Below, in pieces: positions 1 to 5,619 of a stretch of 6,196 bases of DNA; the stretch's first letter is position 1; every line of letters begins with the position of its first letter. The notes beneath the pieces are model-generated. The model saw only the letters and a list, made by a program, of their open reading frames with translations, did no database searches and was not told the DNA's origin. The translations under genes and the position numbers were made by a program. The stretch is from Bacillota bacterium (lineage in GTDB: Bacteria > Bacillota > Clostridia > Lachnospirales > Cellulosilyticaceae): positions 1-6,196 of the forward strand of contig JAEXBC010000313.1 in assembly GCA_023457875.1 (NCBI GenBank), read 5' to 3'.

Positions 1-455
1 ATGTAACAGTAAAACAGGGAGAAAAATTAATCTTTAAATTAGATCCGAATAGTGCAGCTGGAACCCTTAATGCAGGTGTTATGCAATGGCCAGGTGATGC
101 AGTAATGACTACCAGTACGAAAGGAAGTTTAGGAAATGTAGGCAGAAGGCTGTTTAATTATGATTCACCTACTGATGCAGACGATGCCCTCAATCGAATT
201 GATGCAGCCATCACTCAAACCTCACTGATTAGAGCGAAGCTTGGTGCCTATCAAAATCGTTTGGAGCATACAGTAACGAACCTTGCAACGAGCGAAGAAA
301 ATATGACAGCTTCATTATCTCGTATTCAGGATGCAGATATGGCAGAAGAAATGACTAATTATACCCAGTATAATGTTATTTCACAAGCAGGAGTTGCAAT
401 GCTTGCGCAAGCTAATCAAAGACCTCAGCAAGTGCTACAATTATTAAATTCATAG
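1..455 (+). CDS. fliC: Flagellin, C-terminal part (5' end outside the window)
   Basis: This is the 3' end of a gene for flagellin, the protein that polymerises outside the cell into the flagellar filament. The reading frame is open from the window edge (first full codon at base 3), so the ATG at 81 is internal and not the start; 150 codons plus TAG are visible. The first 30 or so visible residues belong to the variable surface region. After them comes the conserved C-terminal D1/D0 helical region: the stretch with ALNRIDAAI, then LGAYQNRLEHT, then the helix RIQDADMAEEM, and the terminal signature QAGVAMLAQANQ followed by PQQVLQLLNS. These match the usual flagellin C-terminus (AMLAQANQxPQxVLxLL), which drives export and subunit packing. 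There is no frameshift. The gene is followed at once by a strong terminator, so it ends its transcript. The family call is secure; the N-terminus and full length cannot be seen. Confidence 0.95.
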   Translation, partial: VTVKQGEKLIFKLDPNSAAGTLNAGVMQWPGDAVMTTSTKGSLGNVGRRLFNYDSPTDADDALNRIDAAITQTSLIRAKLGAYQNRLEHTVTNLATSEENMTASLSRIQDADMAEEMTNYTQYNVISQAGVAMLAQANQRPQQVLQLLNS

Positions 456-465
456 TAGACGATAC

Positions 466-509
466 AAACTGTCAAAGGTGAGGAAAACTTACCTTTGACA
501 GTTTTTTTT
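466..509 (+). terminator. Intrinsic terminator of the flagellin gene
   Basis: A perfect 14-bp inverted repeat (AAACTGTCAAAGGT at 466-479 and its complement at 491-504) is extended inward by a few more pairs around a small A-rich loop. A run of T reaches 509. It starts 10 bp after the flagellin stop codon. This is a textbook Rho-independent terminator, as expected behind a highly expressed flagellin gene. Confidence 0.93.
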
Positions 510-677
510 CATTTGGATGAACTGATGGATGACTACTGCTTTAGAAGAGGTAAAATATGATTTGGCTATATGTTATTTTGATGTATGAGCAGGTTAAATA
601 GTCTAAAATAGTACATACTGCATATCTATAAAAAGAGGACAAAATCATGATAGTAATTTGTTAAAAGGAGATTAAGC

Positions 678-923
678 ATGAGTGGGAATTTTGTGATTTT
701 AATAGCAATAGGGATATGCACTTTAATTTTACTTTGGGTACTCTTTGAGAAGCAAATCAATTATTTACTCACCAATACCATAGGTGGCGTTATTATTATT
801 TACTTTGTGAATAGTATATGGGTACAAGGTAGCATTGGTATTAACGTGCTAACCCTTAGTATTTCTGCGCTTTTGGGAATTCCTGGAATAGTCATGCTTT
901 ATATCCTAAAGCTAATATTGTAA
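678..923 (+). CDS. bofA: BofA family inhibitor of pro-sigma-K processing
   Basis: This is an 81-aa integral membrane protein, close to the 87 aa of Bacillus subtilis BofA. Three hydrophobic segments are visible, at about residues 4-23, 33-49 and 57-79. The family signature lies at residues 54-70, reading GIN, then VLTLSIS, then ALLGIPGI. By manual alignment N45, N56 and T59 fall on B. subtilis N48, N61 and T64, residues I recall as reported important for inhibition. In Bacillus, BofA sits in the outer forespore membrane with SpoIVFA and blocks the intramembrane protease SpoIVFB, delaying cleavage of pro-sigma-K; that role is inferred here. The start at 678 has an AAGGAG ribosome binding site at 665-670 with a 7-nt gap. 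The gene stands alone, behind the flagellin terminator and before a DnaA-box cluster. In several Firmicutes bofA follows recR, which is not seen here. No terminator directly follows it; the first candidate is at 1165-1191. Confidence 0.87.
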   Translation: MSGNFVILIAIGICTLILLWVLFEKQINYLLTNTIGGVIIIYFVNSIWVQGSIGINVLTLSISALLGIPGIVMLYILKLIL

Positions 924-930
924 ATAGGCT

Positions 931-1117
931 TGTGCATAACTTGTGGATAAGTGGTGGATAAGCTATCTTAATTTGTTAATTTAACATCAAAAGATACACA
1001 CAGGTTTTTGTGGATAAATTACAAAAATATTTGTAAAAATGGTATGAATAATGGGATTGAGCAGTTGACAACTATTCACAATCGTGTTAATATAAATGTG
1101 GATATGGGTGTGGAAAA
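931..1117 (+). promoter_or_regulatory. Cluster of DnaA-box-like sequences
   Basis: Against the DnaA box TTATCCACA (plus-strand form TGTGGATAA) there are two exact matches, at 942-950 and 1009-1017. Four one-mismatch matches in the same orientation lie at 931-939 (TGTGCATAA), 953-961 (GGTGGATAA), 1097-1105 (TGTGGATAT) and 1109-1117 (TGTGGAAAA). A two-mismatch box in the opposite orientation lies at 1072-1080 (CTATTCACA). The first three are spaced exactly 11 bp apart, one helical turn. Very AT-rich DNA lies between the groups. DnaA binds such boxes at oriC, at control promoters and at titration clusters. No dnaA or dnaN is in the window, so this is called a binding cluster and not an origin. 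The match density is seen; binding is inferred. Confidence 0.7.
1065..1093 (+). promoter_or_regulatory. Sigma-A-type promoter inside the DnaA-box cluster
   Basis: A perfect -35 box TTGACA (1065-1070) is followed by a 17-bp spacer and the -10 box TAATAT (1088-1093). A TG lies one base upstream of the -10 box, the extended -10 feature. Transcription would start near 1100. The inverted DnaA-like box (1072-1080) lies in the spacer, and two more boxes (1097-1105, 1109-1117) cover the predicted start region, so DnaA binding would probably compete with RNA polymerase. The -35 box also sits in a small palindrome, AGTTGACAACT (1063-1073). Confidence 0.55.
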
Positions 1118-1164
1118 CTATATCCGGTTGTTTTGACGTAAGTATAACATATCAATCCCTTTAT

Positions 1165-1191
1165 ACTCTATAGCTACTATAGAGTTTTTTT
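1165..1191 (+). terminator. Short intrinsic terminator between bofA and the unknown gene
   Basis: The 9-bp arms ACTCTATAG (1165-1173) and CTATAGAGT (1177-1185) enclose a 3-nt loop, and a T run extends to 1191. The stem is AT-rich, so moderate strength is expected. It could end bofA transcription after a long 3' tail. It could also end, or attenuate, the transcript from the promoter at 1065-1093, giving an RNA of roughly 90 nt. Confidence 0.65.
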
Positions 1192-1196
1192 ATTTC

Positions 1197-1245
1197 TTGG
1201 GTAGTTACCAAATATAGGTATAAAAAATTCAGCTTGTGTATACAC
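1197..1245 (+). promoter_or_regulatory. Weak promoter candidate with a downstream palindrome
   Basis: TTGGGT (1197-1202), a 16-bp gap and TATAAA (1219-1224) form a plausible but imperfect promoter for the gene at 1280. Just downstream, near the predicted start of transcription, lies the perfect 10-bp palindrome GTGTATACAC (1236-1245), a typical place for a repressor site. Both the promoter and the operator role are tentative. Confidence 0.3.
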
Positions 1246-1279
1246 TATAACAACGAATAATTATGTTATGGAGGTGTAT

Positions 1280-1996
1280 ATGCATTTATTAGAATGTGTC
1301 GAGGCATACACAAAGGAAATTAAGCAGAATCCCTATATTTATAGTATCCAAAAAGAAGGCATTGATATTTTTTGTAAGTACATTACCCATAATGGTTTAG
1401 ATATAAGGACAGAAGATTTTGATAGGCATATGCTCAATAGATTATTATTATTTTGGCTACCTCGGAATAAAAAATACCTAAGTGAGATAGAGATTTATCA
1501 AATTATATATACAATACATGATATTTATCATTATATTAAAGGTGAGTCAAAGACAGAAGAGCTGCCCACTATTTTAGAAAGCTATGGCCAAGAATATATG
1601 AGAGTCTATAAGGCTAGGAATATGCTTATGAAACTTACAAGAGATCCTGTTATATCTGTTGATCCTATTGTAATAGCCATAGAAAAATACAAAGAAAAGC
1701 GAAAAAAGGCTAGGTATACTGATATTGCCACCACTTATGAGCAAGCCATATTCAGCGTTGAAGCATGTAAAGAGGGTGGACAGGTTTGTTTGGTCAAGCA
1801 AGGTCAAAATAAACAATATAAACTGCTTTTAGAATATCCAATCTATAAATATCTCAAAAAAGGTGATATTTTGCATGCTGTTCTTAAAAGAAAACTATTT
1901 TATGTCTATTGGGAGATAGATGAACTCAAAGCCTATTATCTCCCAGACGCAATAGAATTTTTTAATGGTGGGAATCATAATGGACTATTGACATAG
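1280..1996 (+). CDS. Unrecognised conserved-looking cytoplasmic protein, 238 aa
   Basis: I do not recognise this family. The start is placed at 1280 and not at the in-frame ATG at 1268, because a strong GGAGG (1270-1274) overlaps the upstream codons and lies 5 nt before ATG 1280. There is no signal peptide and no membrane span. The N-terminal two thirds look helical and rich in Tyr, Ile, Lys and Glu. A patch at about residues 46-87 (DFDRH, then FWLPRNKKYLS, then IYQIIYTIHDIYHYI) resembles the tight helical bundles of DNA-binding or adaptor proteins, but only loosely. A lysine/arginine-rich stretch (KYKEKRKKARY) lies at 136-146. The last 60 residues (about 168-226) are beta-rich, with KKGDILHAVL and FYVYWEIDEL, and could be a small barrel domain. 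Codon use matches the neighbours and the frame is intact. It lies between the DnaA-box/leader region and the flavodoxin-SCP2 operon, which does not suggest a function. Confidence 0.8.
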   Translation: MHLLECVEAYTKEIKQNPYIYSIQKEGIDIFCKYITHNGLDIRTEDFDRHMLNRLLLFWLPRNKKYLSEIEIYQIIYTIHDIYHYIKGESKTEELPTILESYGQEYMRVYKARNMLMKLTRDPVISVDPIVIAIEKYKEKRKKARYTDIATTYEQAIFSVEACKEGGQVCLVKQGQNKQYKLLLEYPIYKYLKKGDILHAVLKRKLFYVYWEIDELKAYYLPDAIEFFNGGNHNGLLT

Positions 1997-2009
1997 AAAA
2001 GTTTATAAT
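1981..2009 (+). promoter_or_regulatory. Promoter of the flavodoxin-SCP2/HIT operon
   Basis: A perfect -10 box TATAAT (2004-2009) lies 17 bp downstream of TGGACT (1981-1986), which matches four of the six -35 consensus bases. The -35 box overlaps the last codons of the upstream gene. Transcription would start near 2016, leaving a leader of about 128 nt before the ATG at 2144. Confidence 0.5.
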
Positions 2010-2043
2010 GGGAATAACAAAATACAATGCATAAGAAAGCAAA

Positions 2044-2084
2044 AGCTTAGTGTGGGAGGTATATCTTGCTTCACATACTAAGCT
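2044..2084 (+). repeat. Leader hairpin without a T run
   Basis: Perfect 8-bp arms AGCTTAGT (2044-2051) and ACTAAGCT (2077-2084) enclose a 25-nt loop. Three further pairs (GTG/CAC) are possible across a small bulge. The loop holds an SD-like GGGAGG (2054-2059). No T run follows on the plus strand, so it is not a standard terminator. It lies in the leader of the downstream operon and could affect RNA stability or translation; that is inference. Confidence 0.45.
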
Positions 2085-2089
2085 AAGCA

Positions 2090-2128
2090 GTAAAATACAG
2101 AAGTAAAATGCAGAAGTAAAATACAAAA
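2090..2128 (+). repeat. Three tandem 13-bp direct repeats
   Basis: The units GTAAAATACAGAA (2090-2102), GTAAAATGCAGAA (2103-2115) and GTAAAATACAAAA (2116-2128) lie head to tail, with one difference each in the second and third units. They end just before the AAAGGA ribosome binding site of the gene at 2144. They may be a slippage-derived tract, or a repeated binding site in DNA or leader RNA. The length is not a multiple of a helical turn. Confidence 0.8.
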
Positions 2129-2143
2129 GAAAGGAAATGTACC

Positions 2144-3268
2144 ATGAAAATTACACTCATACTTGCACAATGTATATCACAACATCTCCAATATAGTGTA
2201 CAAACAATCTGCAAGGTGTTAGAGGAACTGGATGTGAATGTACATAAAATAGAACTCAGTAAGCTTCCGTACTTTGAGGGAAAGAAAAATAAAGAGATGG
2301 ATAAGGTGGTACAAGCGATTGGCGAAAGTAAAGGTGTCATTGCAATCAGTGCTGTGCCCATGTTAGGTATGCATGGAGCGATGCAGAGTTTTTTTGACTT
2401 TGCCACAGTGTATGATGCATCCAACTTTGAAAAACCCATGCTGGCAGTTACATATAGTGAATGGCTTGGTGAATGTGAAGCAGCTGGGATGATACTGCGC
2501 TGTTGGAGTATTTTAGGGGGAATAGATGGGGGCAAGTTTTGCTTAAATCATCAAGTTGATGTGCAGCAAATTGGAGAAGGCTTAGAAAGGGAAATTGAAG
2601 ATTTTTATAGACTCGTGAAGCAAGAGAGAGTTAGTATTATGTCTACGGAAAGACATATTTTTAATTCCATGAAACCTATAGGTGTTGAGCGTACTCCAAA
2701 GCCAGAAAAAGAAACTCAAATGAAGAGCTTTGTAGATGTATTAAAATCTGAAAACAAGATTTATCAAGAAAAGCCAGTGGGGCCAGCTTTAGAGCCTAAT
2801 AATGCTGGCGAACCTATAAAAGGGACTCAAATTAATCTTTCTACTAAAGAACAAACCATAAAGGAAATTGCGAGTTTACTAAAAAAGGAAGTAGATAGTG
2901 ACTTTAAGAGTATTTCTTCCGGGGTATATGCAAGGCCACAGCAATTTTCCCAAAGCCCTACAAAAAAAATCCAACAAATACCCCATTATTTTATTGCGCA
3001 GCATGATAAGACTTTAGCATTAGATTTAAAATATCATATTACTGACTTAAATGAGGAAGGGTATATCGTTATCCAAAATGGAGATTGCTTATTTCAAGAC
3101 AACTTAGATAGACCTCCAACGGTGGAATTGATTTTAAATGAAGAAGCTTTGCAGGGCATCTTAAGTAAAAAAATCACCTATCAAAAAGCCTTTATGTTAG
3201 GAAAACTAAAGGTAAAGGGTAACTTCGCTATTTTGCCTAAACTCGATCAAATTTTTAGAGCTTTATAA
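2144..3268 (+). CDS. Flavodoxin-like / SCP2 sterol-carrier domain fusion protein
   Basis: This 374-aa protein has two recognisable ends. Residues 1-160 look like a flavodoxin-like/NADPH-dependent FMN reductase fold: a first beta strand (KITLILAQ), a second strand ending in ELSKLPYFEG, and GVIAISAVPMLGMHGAMQSF (64-83), which resembles the flavin-contacting strand and helix (TPVYxGxxxxxLKxxID). The phosphate-binding loop usually read as GSxRxxS is replaced here by AQCISQHLQ, so flavin binding is uncertain. Residues about 165-278 are a polar, proline-containing linker with one predicted helix (236-250). Residues about 279-374 match the SCP2 domain, with the hallmark YQKAFMLGKLKVKGNF (346-361) followed by LPKLDQIF. 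SCP2 domains bind lipids or other hydrophobic ligands. A role as a redox-linked lipid-binding protein is only inferred. The start has AAAGGA at 2130-2135 with an 8-nt gap. It is probably co-transcribed with the HIT gene 22 bp downstream. Confidence 0.75.
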   Translation: MKITLILAQCISQHLQYSVQTICKVLEELDVNVHKIELSKLPYFEGKKNKEMDKVVQAIGESKGVIAISAVPMLGMHGAMQSFFDFATVYDASNFEKPMLAVTYSEWLGECEAAGMILRCWSILGGIDGGKFCLNHQVDVQQIGEGLEREIEDFYRLVKQERVSIMSTERHIFNSMKPIGVERTPKPEKETQMKSFVDVLKSENKIYQEKPVGPALEPNNAGEPIKGTQINLSTKEQTIKEIASLLKKEVDSDFKSISSGVYARPQQFSQSPTKKIQQIPHYFIAQHDKTLALDLKYHITDLNEEGYIVIQNGDCLFQDNLDRPPTVELILNEEALQGILSKKITYQKAFMLGKLKVKGNFAILPKLDQIFRAL

Positions 3269-3290
3269 AAAGTTACAAAGGAGGATACAC

Positions 3291-3704
3291 ATGAAAGCAG
3301 ATTGTATTTTTTGTAAAATTATTCAAGGTGACATACCATCCTTTACGGTTTATGAGGATGATTTATTTAAAGTGATTTTAGACAGGTTTCCAGCTGCACC
3401 AGGACATATGCTTATTATTCCGAAGCAGCACTATCAAGATATCTTTGACTTGCCAGAAGATGTGGCTAAAGCACTTTATCCACTAGCCAAGCAAATGGCT
3501 GTAAGGATAAAAAAGGCTACAGGAGCTGAAGGCATTAATATTCTTCAAAATAATGGGCAGGCAGCAGGGCAAAGTGTTTATCATTTCCACTTACACCTTG
3601 TTCCTAGAAAAGCAGGAGATGGGATTGTTCTTAATAAGTCATCGAATGGAGCAACGACTTTAGAAGAATTAGAAGAAATATTAGACAAAATAAAAAGGCT
3701 GTAA
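3291..3704 (+). CDS. hit: HIT family nucleotide-binding protein (HinT-like)
   Basis: This 137-aa protein of the histidine triad family is of normal length for the HinT/Hit branch. HIT proteins are small cytoplasmic dimers that hydrolyse or bind adenosine nucleotide derivatives such as phosphoramidates and AMP-lysine; the true substrate here is unknown. The catalytic HxHxHxx motif is intact as HFHLHLV (H98, H100, H102), preceded by NILQNNGQAAGQ, which forms the nucleotide pocket. CIFC (C5, C8) at the N-terminus is the zinc-binding CxxC common in Firmicutes members, and GHMLIIPKQH (38-47) is the conserved strand with further histidines. The start has a near-perfect AAAGGAGG (3277-3284) with a 6-nt gap. 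The gene lies 22 bp after the flavodoxin-SCP2 gene and is probably its operon partner. Its stop codon forms the loop of the following terminator. Confidence 0.93.
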   Translation: MKADCIFCKIIQGDIPSFTVYEDDLFKVILDRFPAAPGHMLIIPKQHYQDIFDLPEDVAKALYPLAKQMAVRIKKATGAEGINILQNNGQAAGQSVYHFHLHLVPRKAGDGIVLNKSSNGATTLEELEEILDKIKRL

Positions 3705-3724
3705 CAGCCTTTTTATTTTGTCTA
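3682..3724. terminator. Bidirectional terminator with the HIT stop codon as its loop
   Basis: Perfect 20-bp arms (3682-3701 and 3705-3724) surround a 3-nt loop, TAA, which is the stop codon of the HIT gene at 3702-3704. The core is AAAAAGGCTG/CAGCCTTTTT, so each strand has a GC-containing stem top, an A run before it and a T run after it. It can end both the rightward HIT operon and the leftward asnB transcript, whose stop codon is 27 bp away. The last codons of the HIT gene form the left arm. Confidence 0.92.
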
Positions 3725-3751
3725 TAAATTTTGCCTATAAACTAGGAAAGG

Positions 3752-5587
3752 TTAAATTGATTCAGCTTCAAAGTAAACTTTGTACCAGGTAAGAAACATA
3801 AATACGGTCCAAATTTTGCGGCTATTATCTACTTTTCCAGAGCGATGTTCATTGAGTAAGCGAGTGAGCTCCCCTGTATTAAAATATTTGTTTGCAGCTT
3901 GAGAGTTAAAAGCCTCATTTACAACGTTATAGTACTTATCCTCCTTAAGCCATACACGAATAGGCACTGGAAACCCTAGCTTTTTCTTGTTTGCCACAGA
4001 AGGTGGTAAGTTACGCTTAGCTGCTAATCGCATAGCATATTTGGTGTTTTCTTTATTAACACGATATTTTACTGGAAGCTTAGAAGCTACCTCAAAGACG
4101 TGCTTATCAAGAAAAGGCACGCGTACCTCTAAAGAATTTGCCATACTCATTTTGTCAGCCTTAAGAAGGATGTCGCCACTCAGCCACATATGCATATCTA
4201 AATACTGCATTTTTGTAATATCATCTTTATCTTTTACCCTGTCATAGATGGGTTTAACCATATCAAAGGGATTCATTGCATTGGTCTTAATTTTAAGAAG
4301 TTTTTTGCGTTCTTTTTCAGAAAACATATAGGCATTACCTACAAAACGCTCTTCAAGATCCTTGCTAGCACGAATTAAGAAGTTTTTACCCTTAAAACGG
4401 AAGGGAAGCATACCTACTATACCTGCTAGGCACTTCCTAAACCATTTGGGAAGTTTGCGGTAGGAGGCAGAATCTAACGGCTCTTTATAAATATTATAGC
4501 CACCAAAAAACTCATCCGCACCTTCACCAGAAAGCACACCTTTTACCGTTTTTCTCGCAAGCTGACAAACAAAATAAAGGGCAACAGCAGAGGGGTCAGC
4601 TAGGGGCTCGTCCATAAAGTACTGCACTTTTGGTAGGGCCTGCCAATATTCTTCTGGTGTGATTACTTTACTTGTGTTAGGAATGTTAATCTCTTTAGAA
4701 AGCTCCTCGGCATAACTAATCTCGTTGTACTTTTCATTTGCAAAGCCCACAGTAAAGGTATGGTCTCCTCCAAAGCAACTAGCTACATAGCTAGAGTCAA
4801 CACCGCTTGATAAGAAAGAACCTACTTCTACATCACTGATTTTATGGGCTTCGATAGAGTCCTTCATGTACGCATCAATGGTATCTACATATTCTTCTAA
4901 GGTTCCGTCTACTTCATTAAATTTTGGTTCCCAATAAGGCGTGATTTCCATTTTGCCATCTTTTAAAAGGAAATAATGGGCAGGAGGAAGCTTATAGATC
5001 GATTTAAAAAAGGTTTCAGGAAGGGCTGAATATTGGAAGGTTAGATAAGTCTCAAGAGCCTCTTCATTAAGCTCCTTTTTTACACTCGGATGCTGTAAAA
5101 TGGCTTTTATTTCTGAACCATAAATAAAACCATCCTCGGTTTGTGTATAATAAAAAGGTTTGATTCCAAAAAAGTCTCTTGCACCAAAAAGGGTATTGTT
5201 TTCTCTATCCCAAATAACAAAGGCAAACATCCCTCTTAAATGGTCAAGAAGGCTTGTACCATATTCTTCATATCCGTGAATTAAAACTTCAGAATCCGTA
5301 TGGGTTTTAAAAGTATGACCAGCGGTAATTAGACTTTCTCTAATTTTAGCAAAGTTATAAATCTCACCATTAAAAGTAAGGACATAGCGTTCGTTTTCAT
5401 TATAAATAGGCTGTGAACCTGCTTCTAAATCTAAAAAGCTAAGGCGTCTAAATCCCATATGAATGTGTTCATCGCGAAATTCTCCAGAGCTGTCTGGACC
5501 ACGATGCGCAATACTATCCATCATTTGGGTAAGAACAAAATCTTTATTGTCAATTGTTGTATCTACAAAGCCACAAAAACCACACAT
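3752..5587 (-). CDS. asnB: Asparagine synthetase, glutamine-hydrolysing
   Basis: This 611-aa cytoplasmic enzyme makes asparagine from aspartate, glutamine and ATP. The start is set at 5587 so that the mature protein begins with the catalytic Cys2 (MCGFCGF). The in-frame ATG at 5629 would bury that cysteine and has no good ribosome binding site, whereas AAAGGAG lies 8 nt before 5587. The N-terminal class II glutaminase domain (about 1-200) has RGPD (29-32), NGEIYN (73-78), DSE (98-100), RGMFAF (118-123) and RDFFGIKP (137-144). The C-terminal synthetase domain has the pyrophosphate loop SSGVDSS (260-266), MDEPLADPS (325-333), SGEGADEFFGGY (353-364) and DKMSMANSLEVRVPFLD (478-494). All key motifs are intact and the length is normal for bacterial AsnB. 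It is transcribed alone, divergent from the malic enzyme gene and converging on the HIT gene. No tRNA-Asn T-box leader is seen, so control is probably at the promoter. It might instead modify a cell-wall or peptide substrate, as some relatives do, but AsnB is the better fit. Confidence 0.95.
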   Translation of the reverse strand: MCGFCGFVDTTIDNKDFVLTQMMDSIAHRGPDSSGEFRDEHIHMGFRRLSFLDLEAGSQPIYNENERYVLTFNGEIYNFAKIRESLITAGHTFKTHTDSEVLIHGYEEYGTSLLDHLRGMFAFVIWDRENNTLFGARDFFGIKPFYYTQTEDGFIYGSEIKAILQHPSVKKELNEEALETYLTFQYSALPETFFKSIYKLPPAHYFLLKDGKMEITPYWEPKFNEVDGTLEEYVDTIDAYMKDSIEAHKISDVEVGSFLSSGVDSSYVASCFGGDHTFTVGFANEKYNEISYAEELSKEINIPNTSKVITPEEYWQALPKVQYFMDEPLADPSAVALYFVCQLARKTVKGVLSGEGADEFFGGYNIYKEPLDSASYRKLPKWFRKCLAGIVGMLPFRFKGKNFLIRASKDLEERFVGNAYMFSEKERKKLLKIKTNAMNPFDMVKPIYDRVKDKDDITKMQYLDMHMWLSGDILLKADKMSMANSLEVRVPFLDKHVFEVASKLPVKYRVNKENTKYAMRLAAKRNLPPSVANKKKLGFPVPIRVWLKEDKYYNVVNEAFNSQAANKYFNTGELTRLLNEHRSGKVDNSRKIWTVFMFLTWYKVYFEAESI

Positions 5588-5619
5588 ATGTAAGGCTCCT
5601 TTCATTTTTGTACACATTG

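Noticed and set aside
594..619. Sigma-E-like promoter for bofA (TTAAATA, 13-bp gap, CATACT)
   Set aside because: It is attractive given the mother-cell role of bofA, but both boxes match poorly and the spacing is short. A weak sigma-A candidate (TTGGCT 562-567, TATGAG 584-589) is no better, so no promoter is called in the 510-677 spacer.
994..1002. Additional DnaA box ATACACACA
   Set aside because: It has three mismatches to TTATCCACA, too weak to count.
931..1117. Calling this region oriC outright
   Set aside because: No dnaA, dnaN or other usual origin neighbours are in the window and GC skew cannot be judged from 6 kb, so only a DnaA-box cluster is claimed.
1268..1279. Start of the unknown gene at ATG 1268
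   Set aside because: The GGAGG at 1270-1274 overlaps these codons and is placed to serve ATG 1280.
1574..1816. 80-codon open frame on the minus strand opposite the unknown gene
   Set aside because: It has no ribosome binding site and its low-complexity Phe/Ile/Tyr composition reflects the lysine-rich plus-strand gene. It is a shadow frame.
1988..2009. TTGACA and TATAAT as a perfect hexamer pair
   Set aside because: They are only 10 bp apart, too close for sigma-A. TGGACT at 1981-1986 gives the correct 17-bp spacing with the same -10 box.
2083..2535. 150-codon open frame on the minus strand opposite the fusion gene
   Set aside because: It is Ser/Cys/Phe-rich, has no recognisable domain and no ribosome binding site, and lies antisense to a gene with two recognisable domains. 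It is a shadow frame.
3987..4247. 86-codon open frame on the plus strand inside asnB
   Set aside because: It is antisense to well-conserved AsnB motifs, with no start signal or domain of its own.
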